A stretch of DNA of 64,000 nt from DATKPE01 sp033854175 (GTDB lineage: Bacteria > Bacteroidota > Ignavibacteria > UBA10030 > SZUA-254), in assembly GCA_033854175.1 (NCBI GenBank), contig JAWOKN010000096.1, positions 1 to 64,000 on the forward strand, read 5' to 3'. The notes beneath the pieces were generated by a model. It did not search any database, was not told the origin of the DNA, and saw only the letters and a list, made by a program, of their open reading frames with translations. The number at the start of each line of letters is the position of its first letter. Within the stretch, counting starts at the first letter, position 1. Below are positions 9,516 through 18,509 of this stretch, one piece after another. Made by a program: the position numbers and the translations under genes.

Positions 9516-9701
9516 GGTTTTGACTTATCCAGCTTCTTGTTTGACTCATTATTCAAGATAAGGTCGAATGGGAACGCGGGAAGATTCAGTGGAGTTTGGC
9601 GGGGCTGGAAGAAAACCTAGGGCTAGGAATTATGGCAGGATGAATTCCCGTTGTGCAATAGCGAACTCATTCCAAACGTCGGTGTAAATTCAATGTTTTC
9701 C

Positions 9702-9730
9702 TTGACTTTCAATAACCTTTTCTCTACTTT
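9702..9730 (+). promoter_or_regulatory. promoter of the YbgF-like lipoprotein gene
   Basis: TTGACT (9702-9707), a 17-nt spacer and TACTTT (9725-9730) lie 44 nt upstream of the start at 9775. Confidence 0.55.
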
Positions 9731-9774
9731 AGCGGTAATTTAAAACCATCCCTTCGGAATTCCGGGAAGAAAGA

Positions 9775-10443
9775 ATGAAAAATTCGCTGTTCGTCGCATT
9801 ACCAATAATCATTTTCCTTTCGTTATGTCTCATCGGGTGTGGTGGAACCGGTGAGGGCCAGAAAACGGAAACGCAACCTTCGGCCTTGGAGGTAATGCAA
9901 AAAGATATGACAGCGCTGCAGACAACGAACGATTCGCTGAGATATCAGCTTTCCAGAATCGAGCAGGAGAAGAAATCGCTTGCTGATCACGCAGCAGATC
10001 TTGAAATGCAGGTTAATGACCTGAAAACGAAGCTTGCAGCGTTGACCCCACCATCGAAGCCAGTACCGGTTGTTTCGGATACGCGGGAATCCTACCACCA
10101 AGCGCTTGAAGAGTTCCGCGAACGACAATACGCAGATGCTGCGAGCTTATTTCAGAAGATTCTCGAAATCGGTGCTCCCCCTCATCTGGATGATAATTGT
10201 GTATACTGGATCGGCGAATGTCTATACGGTCAGAAGAGATACAATGAGGCAATCAGGCAATTCGAGAAGGTTTTTGACTTCAAGTGGTCCGAAAAGAAGG
10301 ATGACTCCCAGATTATGATTGCCAACTCGTATCTTGCGAAAGGGGATAAGGAAAAAGGGAAGGAGGAGCTCCAAAATCTCATAAAGAAATTTCCAGCAAG
10401 TCCCTTCGTAAAGCTGGCGAAAGTAAAGCTCAATAAGCTATAA
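9775..10443 (+). CDS. YbgF/CpoB-like lipoprotein with coiled coil and TPRs
   Basis: 222 residues. The lipoprotein signal ends LIGCGG (Cys22). Residues about 35-92 form a heptad-rich coiled coil (SLRYQLSRIEQEKKSLADH and onward), a Pro-rich hinge follows, and residues about 105-222 hold three TPR-like helix pairs. This is the arrangement of YbgF/CpoB, the Tol-Pal partner that coordinates outer-membrane constriction with peptidoglycan synthesis. No tol or pal gene is adjacent, so the specific role is inferred. It is monocistronic, with a strong terminator just after the stop. Confidence 0.8.
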   Translation: MKNSLFVALPIIIFLSLCLIGCGGTGEGQKTETQPSALEVMQKDMTALQTTNDSLRYQLSRIEQEKKSLADHAADLEMQVNDLKTKLAALTPPSKPVPVVSDTRESYHQALEEFRERQYADAASLFQKILEIGAPPHLDDNCVYWIGECLYGQKRYNEAIRQFEKVFDFKWSEKKDDSQIMIANSYLAKGDKEKGKEELQNLIKKFPASPFVKLAKVKLNKL

Positions 10444-10470
10444 AACAACCGGTCATTCAAACGTTTCAAA

Positions 10471-10500
10471 ATCCCGCTCTGTGCAGCGGGGTTTTTATTT
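10471..10500 (+). terminator. rho-independent terminator, probably shared by convergent genes
   Basis: A GC-rich stem (ATCCCGCT at 10471-10478 with AGCGGGGT at 10485-10492, loop of six) is followed by a T-rich tract. It ends the lipoprotein gene at 10443. On the other strand it has four T and overlaps the end of the convergent gene at 10495. Confidence 0.85.
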
Positions 10501-11088
10501 CTCCATCATTGGATTTTGAGGGATGAACGTAATCGTGCGGGGCGTTATTTCTCTATCTCCGAGACGCAGTCCCTGAATCGTGACCGTAAGTTGCTCGCCG
10601 GCAATTTTATGCCAGTCATTTTCCCCCGTACGGTCCTCTCCGGAGAGATGAACAGTATTTGAGGACCCCGGCGTGATCAGTAGAATTGGTAAAGGTAAGG
10701 ATTTATCGTTATACATATAAGGGACATTCCGCGAAAACACCTTCGCGGCCGCATGGTCAAGGAAGAGGGTGTCCCTGGAGTCGTTCTTTATCTCAACTTC
10801 AATATCTGTTACAACCCCGTTATACATCTTATATGAGGCATGAAAAACATAGCTGAGGCTATCATGACCGTCAGTAAAGGCATATTTCTCACATTGGCAG
10901 TTGTCCGTTGTCACAAGATAAGAATATGAACGATAAACAGACGGCTCGGGAGTTGCGGGTGGCGATGACGTATTGGGGGTGGAACCTCCGACAAAGCGGG
11001 GGGAAGAAGAACATCCCTCCAAAACCAGAAATATTCCGCCGATGAACAGGGCTATAAACTGTAGAGAAATTCTTTCGACCATGACCAC
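10495..11088 (-). CDS. small predicted lipoprotein, function unknown
   Basis: 197 residues. Hydrophobic residues about 8-24 end in a LVLEGC lipobox (Cys26), followed by a Ser/Pro/Thr-rich tether (residues about 27-50) and a compact beta-rich domain resembling an immunoglobulin-like fold (alternating D-I-E-V-E-I-K-N-D-S and T-V-T-I-Q-G-L patterns). I do not recognise the family. A second ATG lies two codons in (11082). It starts 27 bp after adenosine deaminase and is probably co-transcribed with it, which may be only positional. Confidence 0.65.
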   Translation of the reverse strand: MVMVERISLQFIALFIGGIFLVLEGCSSSPRFVGGSTPNTSSPPATPEPSVYRSYSYLVTTDNCQCEKYAFTDGHDSLSYVFHASYKMYNGVVTDIEVEIKNDSRDTLFLDHAAAKVFSRNVPYMYNDKSLPLPILLITPGSSNTVHLSGEDRTGENDWHKIAGEQLTVTIQGLRLGDREITPRTITFIPQNPMMEK

Positions 11089-11115
11089 GGGATTACCACA
11101 ATGGTGTTGTGAAAT

Positions 11116-12225
11116 TTATCTCGCATTGCTACGAAGAGGTTTTTTTGCTTCGTGTCGTGCCTTCTGATAACCAGGTTTGATTCTTTTATAGATAAGGTCT
11201 ATTCTCTTTTTATATGGAAGGAAGGCACTCTTCATCGCATTGATGGTAAGTTTTTCAATATCATCAAGCGAAAGCCGGAAAACATCGTGCGCAAGCTTGA
11301 ATTCTTTTGTCATATTCGTGTCGCTCATCAGTCGATCGTCCGTATTCAGTGTCACCCGGAATTTATACCGGTAATAGAGTCTGAACGGGTGTTCTTCAAT
11401 GCTTTTTACCGCGCCGGTATCGACATTACTTGTGAGACAGAGTTCTAGTGGTATCCGTTTATCCAGAACATATTGCGCGAGATAACCCATACTGACGATT
11501 TCTGTCGGATCCTCGTCGTCGACTTTAATATCCTCGATTAACCGGGTCGCGTGACCAATGCGGTGTGCACCGCACCACTGAATTGCCTGCCAGATTGACT
11601 CCTTGCCGAAAGCCTCACCGGCGTGAATAGTGATGTTAAAGTTTTCGCGTTGGATATAATGGAAAGCATCGACATGTTTTTTAGGCGGGTAACCGCCCTC
11701 TTCGCCGGCCAGATCAAATCCCACCACACCCCTCTCCCTAAAATCGACCGCAAGCTCTGCCATTTCGGTTGAGAGAGTCATGTTGCGCATGGCGCAGATA
11801 ATGAGCCCGAATTCGACACCAAAATCCCTTCTTCCGCGTTCGAGACCTCGCAAAACAGCGGTTACAATCTCTTCCCAGTGAAGTCCTTGCTGGGTATGAT
11901 AGACCGGGGCAAAACGTGTTTCGATGTACACAACGCCATCACGATGCATGTCTTCGATCATTTCGTATGCTACCCGTTCGAGCCCCTCCTCTGTTTGCAA
12001 TACCGCGGTCGTATGCGCAAATCCCTGAAGATACAGTGGGAGACTACCACGCAGCGCACCACGATGGAACCAGGTTTTCAATATATCTGGATCTTTCGAC
12101 GGGAGTTTCTTGTACCCAACGTCTTTCGCAAGTTCGATGATCGTCCGGGGTCTCAGTCCTCCGTCGAGATGATCATGCAGAAGTACCTTGGGGAAAGATC
12201 GGATGAATTTTTCCGAGAGCTTCAT
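11116..12225 (-). CDS. add: adenosine deaminase
   Basis: 369 residues, the usual size for the family. It deaminates adenosine or deoxyadenosine to inosine in purine salvage, in the cytoplasm, with one zinc ion. The metal and catalytic motifs are all present: H17-D-H19 in HDHLDGG, H201-A-G-E204, H225 in GHA, and D296/D297 in NTDD, plus the TSN segment at about 265-267. These are the zinc ligands, the catalytic glutamate and the aspartates of the amidohydrolase barrel. Closely related adenine deaminases share most motifs, so substrate preference is the main uncertainty. It probably shares a transcript with the small lipoprotein downstream. Confidence 0.9.
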   Translation of the reverse strand: MKLSEKFIRSFPKVLLHDHLDGGLRPRTIIELAKDVGYKKLPSKDPDILKTWFHRGALRGSLPLYLQGFAHTTAVLQTEEGLERVAYEMIEDMHRDGVVYIETRFAPVYHTQQGLHWEEIVTAVLRGLERGRRDFGVEFGLIICAMRNMTLSTEMAELAVDFRERGVVGFDLAGEEGGYPPKKHVDAFHYIQRENFNITIHAGEAFGKESIWQAIQWCGAHRIGHATRLIEDIKVDDEDPTEIVSMGYLAQYVLDKRIPLELCLTSNVDTGAVKSIEEHPFRLYYRYKFRVTLNTDDRLMSDTNMTKEFKLAHDVFRLSLDDIEKLTINAMKSAFLPYKKRIDLIYKRIKPGYQKARHEAKKPLRSNAR

Positions 12226-12376
12226 TGATGTTTTGATATGTAGATAATTATTTTTACAGAGGTATTATATGGAAGACTACGACAAATGTACTAAGATGGG
12301 GTATGAATTGCAACGACGGATTTCTTTCCAAAGCTTGACAGACGTGAACGCCCGATTCATCACCGGGCGTCGTCGA

Positions 12377-14950
12377 TCACTTTTGCTTCCGACTCTTAGT
12401 ACTGGACTGTTCAGATGATTTTTTCTTCACCCTTCCTGTTTTCTTCGCGTTCCCTTCTTTTGTCACGGAATTTTCTTTGTCGTTCGCCTGAAGTAGTGTT
12501 GGATCCTTAACATCTTCTTTTTCCTCTTCTGACGGAACAACCGCCACGGCTGAAATTCTGTCTCCTTCATCAAGTCGTATCAGGCGTACCCCCTGGGTGT
12601 TCCTTCCGGCAACCCGGATTGTTTTAGCAGGCTGGCGAATGATGACCCCTCGGGTGGTTACAACGACAACATCATCATTCTCCAGGACTTCTTTTATCGC
12701 AACCATTTTGCCGGTTTTTTCGGTGGCCTTAATCGTAAACACCCCCTTACCACCGCGATGGCTTACCCGATATTCATCGAGGTCGCTTCGTTTTCCAAAT
12801 CCATTCTCAGCCACTACTAGGATTGTCGTACTTTGTCGTCTTATGGCGACGGCACCGATTACCTTATCCCCCTTGTTGAGTTTCACCGCTCTGACACCGG
12901 TCGCAGTTCTCCCCATTTGCCGCACTTCCTTCTCATTAAAGCGGATCGCCATTCCATAATTGGTGCCAATGATGATGTCGTTTGAACCGTCGGAAAGTTT
13001 GACATCTTTAACAGTATCGCCTTTCTGCAGCGAGATTGCGGCGATACCAGATCGTCGGATATTACTGTACTGATCGAGCTGGGTTTTCTTTATCATTCCC
13101 TGTTCGGTAACCATGACCACGCTGTGGGTATTGTCGAATTCCTGCACCGCGACAAAGGCCTCGATGTTTTCGTCCGGTTGTTTTTCAACAAGGTTCACAA
13201 TTGGTTTCCCGCGTGCTGCCCGGCCAGCTTCCGGTATTTCGAACACCTTGAGCCAGTAACATCTCCCCTTATCAGTAAAGAACATAATATAGTGATGGGT
13301 TGAGGCGATGAACATATGCTCAATAAAATCGTCTTCCTTTGTCGTCGCACCTGTAACCCCTTTACCGCCGCGCGCTTGGCGACGGTACCCGGAAACGGGG
13401 AATCGTTTGATATAGCCGCTATGACTTATCGTAATGACGACATCCTCCTCCGCGATCATATCCTCGATGCTGAATTCTTCGGCTTTATACACTACTTCGG
13501 TGTGTCGCACATCGCCGTATTTCTTCTTGATCTCGAGAAGTTCATCCTTGATTATCTGCATCTGGAGTTTTTTACTAGCAAGTATTGCACGAAGCCGTTC
13601 AATCAGTTTGATGGTTTCTTTATATTCCTCCTCGACCTTCTTCCGTTCAAGCCCCGTTAATTTCTGGAGACGCATATCAAGGATTGCCTTGGCCTGGATC
13701 TCCGATAGCTTAAACCGCCTCATCAGTCCATCCTGAGCCGCTGGAACATCCTTTGATTTCTTGATGAGTTTAATGATTTCGTCGATATTGTCGAGGGCAA
13801 TGATATAACCTTCAAGTATGTGGGCTCGCTTTTCCGCCTCGTCGAGATCGAACTTGGTCCTCCGGACAATTACATCATTCCGATGTTTCACGAAGTGGTT
13901 GATCAGTTGTCTCAGCGTAAGGATCTCGGGTTTTCCGTCAACAAGTGCAAGCATAATCACACCGAAGGTTGTCTGCATCTGGGTGTGTTTATAGAGATTA
14001 TTCAGCACTACCGTTGCATTTGCGTCTCGCTTAAGCTCAATAACCACACGAAGACCGTCTCGGTCGGATTCGTCGCGGATATCCGAGATATCCTCAATTT
14101 TCTTGTCGTGCACAAGATCAGCGATCTTTTCAATGAGGCTCGCTTTATTCACCTGGTACGGAATCTCTGTTATAATAATTGATTGCCGGTCCCCGCGACC
14201 TGTTTCTATGGTTGCTTTTGCCCGTACAAGAATTCTTCCCCGACCTGTTTTGTAGGCATCCCGGACCCCCTCATATCCATAGATAATTCCACCGGTCGGA
14301 AAGTCCGGCGCTTTGATGATTTTCATCAGTTTTGCATCTTCAAGGCCTGGTGTGTCAATGACAGTGACACATCCATCGATAACCTCGGAAAGATTATGGG
14401 GAGGAATATTTGTGGTCATGCCAACAGCAATGCCGGCCGTTCCGTTGACGAGGAGGTTGGGCACAAGGGCGGGCAATACGGTCGGTTCTTTCAACGTGTC
14501 ATCGAAATTCGGAGCGAACGCGACGGTATCCTTTTCAAGATCGCGCAGCATTTCCTCGGCCATTCTCGATAACCTTGCTTCGGTATACCGCATGGCGGCA
14601 GGAGAATCACCGTCGATCGAACCGAAATTTCCCTGCCCGTCGACGAGCGGGTAGCGGAGAGAAAAATCCTGAGCCATCCGTACCATAGTATCATACACAG
14701 CCATGTCGCCGTGCGGGTGATATTTGCCGAGTACTTCACCGACGATACGCGCACTTTTTTTATACGGTCTGTTGCTTGCAAGATTGAGTTCACTCATGCC
14801 AAACAACACCCGTCTGTGCACGGGTTTCAGGCCATCGCGGACATCGGGCAATGCCCGTGCAACGATCACGCTCATCGCATAATCGATATATGAGCCCTTC
14901 ATTTCTTCTTCAATATCGACGGGCACTACTTTTCCATTCACAACAGCCAT
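12377..14950 (-). CDS. gyrA: DNA gyrase subunit A
   Basis: 857 residues. It carries the breakage-reunion domain with catalytic Tyr122 in AAMRYTEARL, the winged-helix and tower regions, then a six-bladed C-terminal beta-pinwheel that begins at the GyrA box (QARGGKG, near residue 530) and wraps DNA for negative supercoiling. The GyrA box argues for gyrase over topoisomerase IV. The tail (about 815-857) is Lys/Ser/Gln-rich and disordered. Numbering matches E. coli around the active site. Asp87 of the quinolone pocket is kept, but position 83, usually Ser, is Met. It follows gyrB by 31 bp at the end of the dnaN-recF-dciA-gyrB-gyrA run. Confidence 0.97.
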   Translation of the reverse strand: MAVVNGKVVPVDIEEEMKGSYIDYAMSVIVARALPDVRDGLKPVHRRVLFGMSELNLASNRPYKKSARIVGEVLGKYHPHGDMAVYDTMVRMAQDFSLRYPLVDGQGNFGSIDGDSPAAMRYTEARLSRMAEEMLRDLEKDTVAFAPNFDDTLKEPTVLPALVPNLLVNGTAGIAVGMTTNIPPHNLSEVIDGCVTVIDTPGLEDAKLMKIIKAPDFPTGGIIYGYEGVRDAYKTGRGRILVRAKATIETGRGDRQSIIITEIPYQVNKASLIEKIADLVHDKKIEDISDIRDESDRDGLRVVIELKRDANATVVLNNLYKHTQMQTTFGVIMLALVDGKPEILTLRQLINHFVKHRNDVIVRRTKFDLDEAEKRAHILEGYIIALDNIDEIIKLIKKSKDVPAAQDGLMRRFKLSEIQAKAILDMRLQKLTGLERKKVEEEYKETIKLIERLRAILASKKLQMQIIKDELLEIKKKYGDVRHTEVVYKAEEFSIEDMIAEEDVVITISHSGYIKRFPVSGYRRQARGGKGVTGATTKEDDFIEHMFIASTHHYIMFFTDKGRCYWLKVFEIPEAGRAARGKPIVNLVEKQPDENIEAFVAVQEFDNTHSVVMVTEQGMIKKTQLDQYSNIRRSGIAAISLQKGDTVKDVKLSDGSNDIIIGTNYGMAIRFNEKEVRQMGRTATGVRAVKLNKGDKVIGAVAIRRQSTTILVVAENGFGKRSDLDEYRVSHRGGKGVFTIKATEKTGKMVAIKEVLENDDVVVVTTRGVIIRQPAKTIRVAGRNTQGVRLIRLDEGDRISAVAVVPSEEEKEDVKDPTLLQANDKENSVTKEGNAKKTGRVKKKSSEQSSTKSRKQK

Positions 14951-14981
14951 AAATTCTATATCTCCGTCATTCGGTCAGACA

Positions 14982-17060
14982 TCAAATATCGAGGTTCCTG
15001 ACATATTTCGCGTTCTTCTCGATAAAATCACGCCGGGGTTCAACCTCATCCCCCATTAATATTGAGAACGTTCGGTCGGCATCGGCGGCATTTTCTATCG
15101 AAACCTGCAGAACGGTCCTTGTTTCTGGATTCATCGTTGTCGCCCAGAGCTGTTCCGGATTCATTTCGCCCAAACCTTTAAACCGGGAAATGATCACTCC
15201 GCTTGGTGTTACGACAGCACCCTCCTCAGGTTCTTCTGTGGTAGCGGTACTTTTCACATCGGGTTTTGTTTTATCATTTTTCAATCTCTTCAGGATCTCC
15301 TCCCTGTCCTGTTCATCGTAGGCATAAAATTCCTGTTTGCCCTTTTTGAGTTTGTACAATGGTGGCTGGGCTATATAGACATGGCCGAGTTCAACGAGTT
15401 CCTTCATATAGCGAAAGAAAAGTGTTAGCAGCAATGTTCGTATATGGGATCCATCGACATCGGCGTCACACATGATAATGATCTTGCCATAGCGGAGTTT
15501 TGCGGGATCAAAATCCTCTCCCGCGCCTGTGCCGATTGCCGTAAAAATACACCGGATTTCCTCGTTTTCCAGCATCTTATGGAGCCGGGCTTTCTCGACA
15601 TTCAGAATTTTCCCTTTTATCGGAAGAATTGCCTGGAAGCGTCGGTCGCGGCCTTGCTTCGCGCTTCCGCCGGCAGAATCACCTTCAACGATATACAGTT
15701 CACAGTGTTCCGGATCGTCGATTGAGCAATCGGCCAATTTACCCGGAAGGTTTGACGATTCAAGTGCACTTTTGCGGCGTGTAAGATCGCGGGCTTTACG
15801 GGCAGCTTCCCGGGCTTCGGCAGCACGTAGGCATTTATCAATGATACGGCGTGCATCCCCAGGATTTTCATCCAACCACGATGCAAGCTGGTCGCTGACA
15901 ATTTTTTCCACAATCCCTTTAATCTCACTGTTACCGAGCTTTGTTTTCGTTTGCCCCTCAAACTGAGGCTCGGGCACTTTAACGCTAATGACTGCGGTCA
16001 GCCCCTCCCGGAAATCATCTCCTGTAAGCTGGATGCCGTTTTCCTTCACCAGTCCATTTTTTGATGCATAGCTATTGAGTGATCGTGTGAGCGCGGTTCT
16101 GAATCCAACGAGATGTGTGCCACCCTCAATAGTGTTGATATTGTTGACATATGTAAATATATTTTCATTATACTGGCCATTGTACTGAAATGCCATCTCC
16201 ACTTCGACGGATCGATTTGCCTCGTCCTTATCCTGGCCCTTTGCATAGACAGGTTTTTTTATCAAACCTGGTCGCGTGGCATCGATATAGCGGACAAACT
16301 CGACGAGCCCACCTTTAAAATGAAAGGTCTCTTCCTGTTCCTGATTATTGCGAAGATCAACAATGCGAAGCACCACATCGGGATTCAGAAACGCCAGTTC
16401 GCGTAATCGTTCGGCAAGGGTTTCGAATTTAAATACACGATTCTTAAATATCTGACCGTCCGGAAGAAATGTGGTTTTCGTCCCCGTTTTCTTCGGATCA
16501 TATTTTCCAACAACCTTCACTGCTGCCACCGGTTTACCGCGGACATATTTCTGATACCAGATTTTCCCATCCCGGACAACTTCAACTTCGAGCCATTCAG
16601 AGAGGGCATTGACAACCGAGACACCGACACCGTGCAGACCGCCGGAAACTTTATAGGTACTCTTGTCGAATTTCCCCCCCGCGTGAAGAACGGTCATTAC
16701 GACCTCCAGCGCTGATCGTTTCTCATCAGGATGGATATCAGTCGGTATTCCCCGTCCGTCGTCGGTCACAGTTACCGAACCGTCTTTATTTACACTCACG
16801 AAAATATTGTGGGCGAAACCGGCAAGCGCTTCGTCAATTGAATTATCCACGACCTCATAAACGAGATGGTGTAATCCGCGGGTGGAGACGTCGCCTATAT
16901 ACATTGCCGGTCGTTGACGTACCGGTTCGAGCCCCTTAAGGACCGTGATATGATCTGCTGTATACTCCCCGTTCGTCTTGCTCTTTTTGGGAGTATGGGG
17001 GACATCTTTTATCTGACGCTCCCTCAAATCACTTTTTTCCTTTTGTACCACTTTTGCCAT
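14982..17060 (-). CDS. gyrB: DNA gyrase subunit B
   Basis: 692 residues, ATPase subunit of gyrase. The N-terminal GHKL ATPase shows the Bergerat motifs (VVDNSIDEAL, TVTDDGRGIP, YKVSGGLHGVG), then the S5-like transducer, and a TOPRIM domain with EGDSAGG and DADVDGSHIR coordinating Mg2+ for DNA cleavage. An insertion of about 40 residues (charged, D/K/E/T-rich, about 580-625) sits in the C-terminal part, and the end EPRRDFIEKNAKYVRNLDI is typical. It lies 9 bp after dciA and 31 bp before gyrA, so gyrase subunits are co-expressed with the replisome genes. Confidence 0.97.
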   Translation of the reverse strand: MAKVVQKEKSDLRERQIKDVPHTPKKSKTNGEYTADHITVLKGLEPVRQRPAMYIGDVSTRGLHHLVYEVVDNSIDEALAGFAHNIFVSVNKDGSVTVTDDGRGIPTDIHPDEKRSALEVVMTVLHAGGKFDKSTYKVSGGLHGVGVSVVNALSEWLEVEVVRDGKIWYQKYVRGKPVAAVKVVGKYDPKKTGTKTTFLPDGQIFKNRVFKFETLAERLRELAFLNPDVVLRIVDLRNNQEQEETFHFKGGLVEFVRYIDATRPGLIKKPVYAKGQDKDEANRSVEVEMAFQYNGQYNENIFTYVNNINTIEGGTHLVGFRTALTRSLNSYASKNGLVKENGIQLTGDDFREGLTAVISVKVPEPQFEGQTKTKLGNSEIKGIVEKIVSDQLASWLDENPGDARRIIDKCLRAAEAREAARKARDLTRRKSALESSNLPGKLADCSIDDPEHCELYIVEGDSAGGSAKQGRDRRFQAILPIKGKILNVEKARLHKMLENEEIRCIFTAIGTGAGEDFDPAKLRYGKIIIMCDADVDGSHIRTLLLTLFFRYMKELVELGHVYIAQPPLYKLKKGKQEFYAYDEQDREEILKRLKNDKTKPDVKSTATTEEPEEGAVVTPSGVIISRFKGLGEMNPEQLWATTMNPETRTVLQVSIENAADADRTFSILMGDEVEPRRDFIEKNAKYVRNLDI

Positions 17061-17069
17061 AGATCCTCG

Positions 17070-17360
17070 TTAACGAAAAACAATGTCTTTGACGATATCT
17101 TTCCCGATCGTCGTGTTGATTTTATCAATGATTTCCTTCTTAAAGAACACCAATTCATTCCGCCAGGGGGCTCGGGCTACGTGAACATAGAGCCGGCCTT
17201 CATGAATCCGTTCGGCGACTGCAACATTGGCAATTCGCTTGCCCACAATCATGGGCCAGATATCGACCGCTGTATACTCATCTATTTTACGGCTTAACCC
17301 GAGTGATGAAATTGTACGGTCAAGCGATGTTCGTATAAGTTTAGGCGCTGACGATGTCAT
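17070..17360 (-). CDS. dciA: DciA-type helicase loader (DUF721)
   Basis: 96 residues forming one DUF721/DciA domain: a helical N-terminus, W-x-x-I-V-G-K-R-I-A near 35-45, then a KH-like beta-alpha unit with RIHEGRLYVHVARAPWRNEL. DciA is the ancestral loader or helper of the replicative helicase DnaB in bacteria lacking DnaC/DnaI. It overlaps recF by ATGA and is followed by gyrB after 9 bp, a position it holds in many phyla. The full domain length and intact W-P motif indicate a functional gene. Confidence 0.88.
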   Translation of the reverse strand: MTSSAPKLIRTSLDRTISSLGLSRKIDEYTAVDIWPMIVGKRIANVAVAERIHEGRLYVHVARAPWRNELVFFKKEIIDKINTTIGKDIVKDIVFR

Positions 17361-18496
17361 TCGGTTCTCACCTGATTGAGAATGACGGAACCGTTTTGCA
17401 CCGTAAACAGCCGATCCCGTTCGCGATTTTTACCATCGAAATAATGTGGGTTCGTCGACGTGATAAACGTCTGACTTACGTCGCTGACAAAATCAAGCAG
17501 TCGCTTCGCCCGATGCTCGTCAAGTTCACTAAAGACATCATCAAGCAGCATCAAGGGCGTTTCCTTGCAGCGTTCACCGAGGTAGTAGAATTCGCCAATT
17601 TTCAGAGCGACCAGAAATGTTTTATGTTGACCTTGGGACGCAAATTTCCGAAGCTCAAAATTATTTATCGCAAATACGAACTCATCCCTGTGCGGACCGA
17701 CGAGAGTTGTCCCTACGCGCTGTTCCTCCGGCTCCGCTTTTTCAATCGCATCCCGGAATGCCCTGGCGATTGCCTCCTGTCCGTCTCCAGTTTCACACGG
17801 CACGGATGGCTGGTAAACGATTGAAGGTGTTTCGTCATCGGTGACAAGCTTATGGTAGGCGTCGACGATACAGTTCTGAAACTCATCAACGAACTGGTTC
17901 CGCTTCGTCATAAGAGAACTTCCCTGTACCACCAGTTGGTCATTCCACGGGATTATCTCCTGTCCAATTTGACGTTTATACAATCTCCCATCGAGCAGTA
18001 CTTTATTTCGCTGTTTTAGTACGCGCCGATACTCGATCAGCGATTGGAAGTATGCGACACTCGCCTGGGATATTACGAGATCCACGAACCTGCGGCGTTC
18101 AAGCGGTCCACCGGCTGTAATCGAAGAGTGCTCGGGAGATGATATAACAATCGGAAATTTCCCTATTATAGACGAAAGCGGTTCGATACGTTGTTTGTTA
18201 ACGGTAACAAGCTTTTCACCGGTTGATGCCTGGTACGCCACGCGGACACGAGATTCCTTTTCACGGTCCGACTGAAAGGTCCCTTCGACTTCAAACAGGT
18301 CTGAACCGACCGCAACTGCGAGGAGATCGTTCGTGGCATAAAAACTTTTTGTAAGGCATAGATAGGAAATGGCCTCAAGCACATTCGTTTTACCGTGTCC
18401 GTTATCACCGAGAAGAATATTAGCCCCCTCCCCAAATTCAAAGTACGACCCCTGATGATTGCGGAAATGTTGGATCTTCAGCGTTATCAATCGCAT
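17357..18496 (-). CDS. recF: DNA replication and repair protein RecF
   Basis: 379 residues. An SMC-like ATPase that helps RecOR load RecA at gaps. Walker A is GDNGHGKT (residues 30-37), followed by N-V-L-E-A-I. Near the C-terminus are the signature block (ASQGQHKTFLVALKIGEF) and Walker B with D-loop (LMLLDDVFSELDEHR). The N-terminal L-x-L-x-x-F-R-N-H is the family hallmark. It sits 13 bp downstream of dnaN and overlaps dciA by 4 bp. Confidence 0.96.
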   Translation of the reverse strand: MRLITLKIQHFRNHQGSYFEFGEGANILLGDNGHGKTNVLEAISYLCLTKSFYATNDLLAVAVGSDLFEVEGTFQSDREKESRVRVAYQASTGEKLVTVNKQRIEPLSSIIGKFPIVISSPEHSSITAGGPLERRRFVDLVISQASVAYFQSLIEYRRVLKQRNKVLLDGRLYKRQIGQEIIPWNDQLVVQGSSLMTKRNQFVDEFQNCIVDAYHKLVTDDETPSIVYQPSVPCETGDGQEAIARAFRDAIEKAEPEEQRVGTTLVGPHRDEFVFAINNFELRKFASQGQHKTFLVALKIGEFYYLGERCKETPLMLLDDVFSELDEHRAKRLLDFVSDVSQTFITSTNPHYFDGKNRERDRLFTVQNGSVILNQVRTE

Positions 18497-18509
18497 GTAC
18501 TCTGTATCG

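Larger units (their letters stand above)
9461..9774. other. divergent intergenic region
   Basis: These 314 bp separate two divergent envelope genes and hold the two promoters listed separately (9487-9515 minus, 9702-9730 plus). No gene or further repeat was seen. Confidence 0.6.

Noticed and set aside
12348..12370. 7-bp hairpin (ACGCCCG/CGGGCGT) just after gyrA
   Set aside because: A good stem but with no T-run on the minus strand, so it is not called as a terminator.
12597..14893. Several long frames opposite gyrA (100-129 codons)
   Set aside because: All are antisense shadows of a conserved gyrA; they lack ribosome sites and family resemblance.
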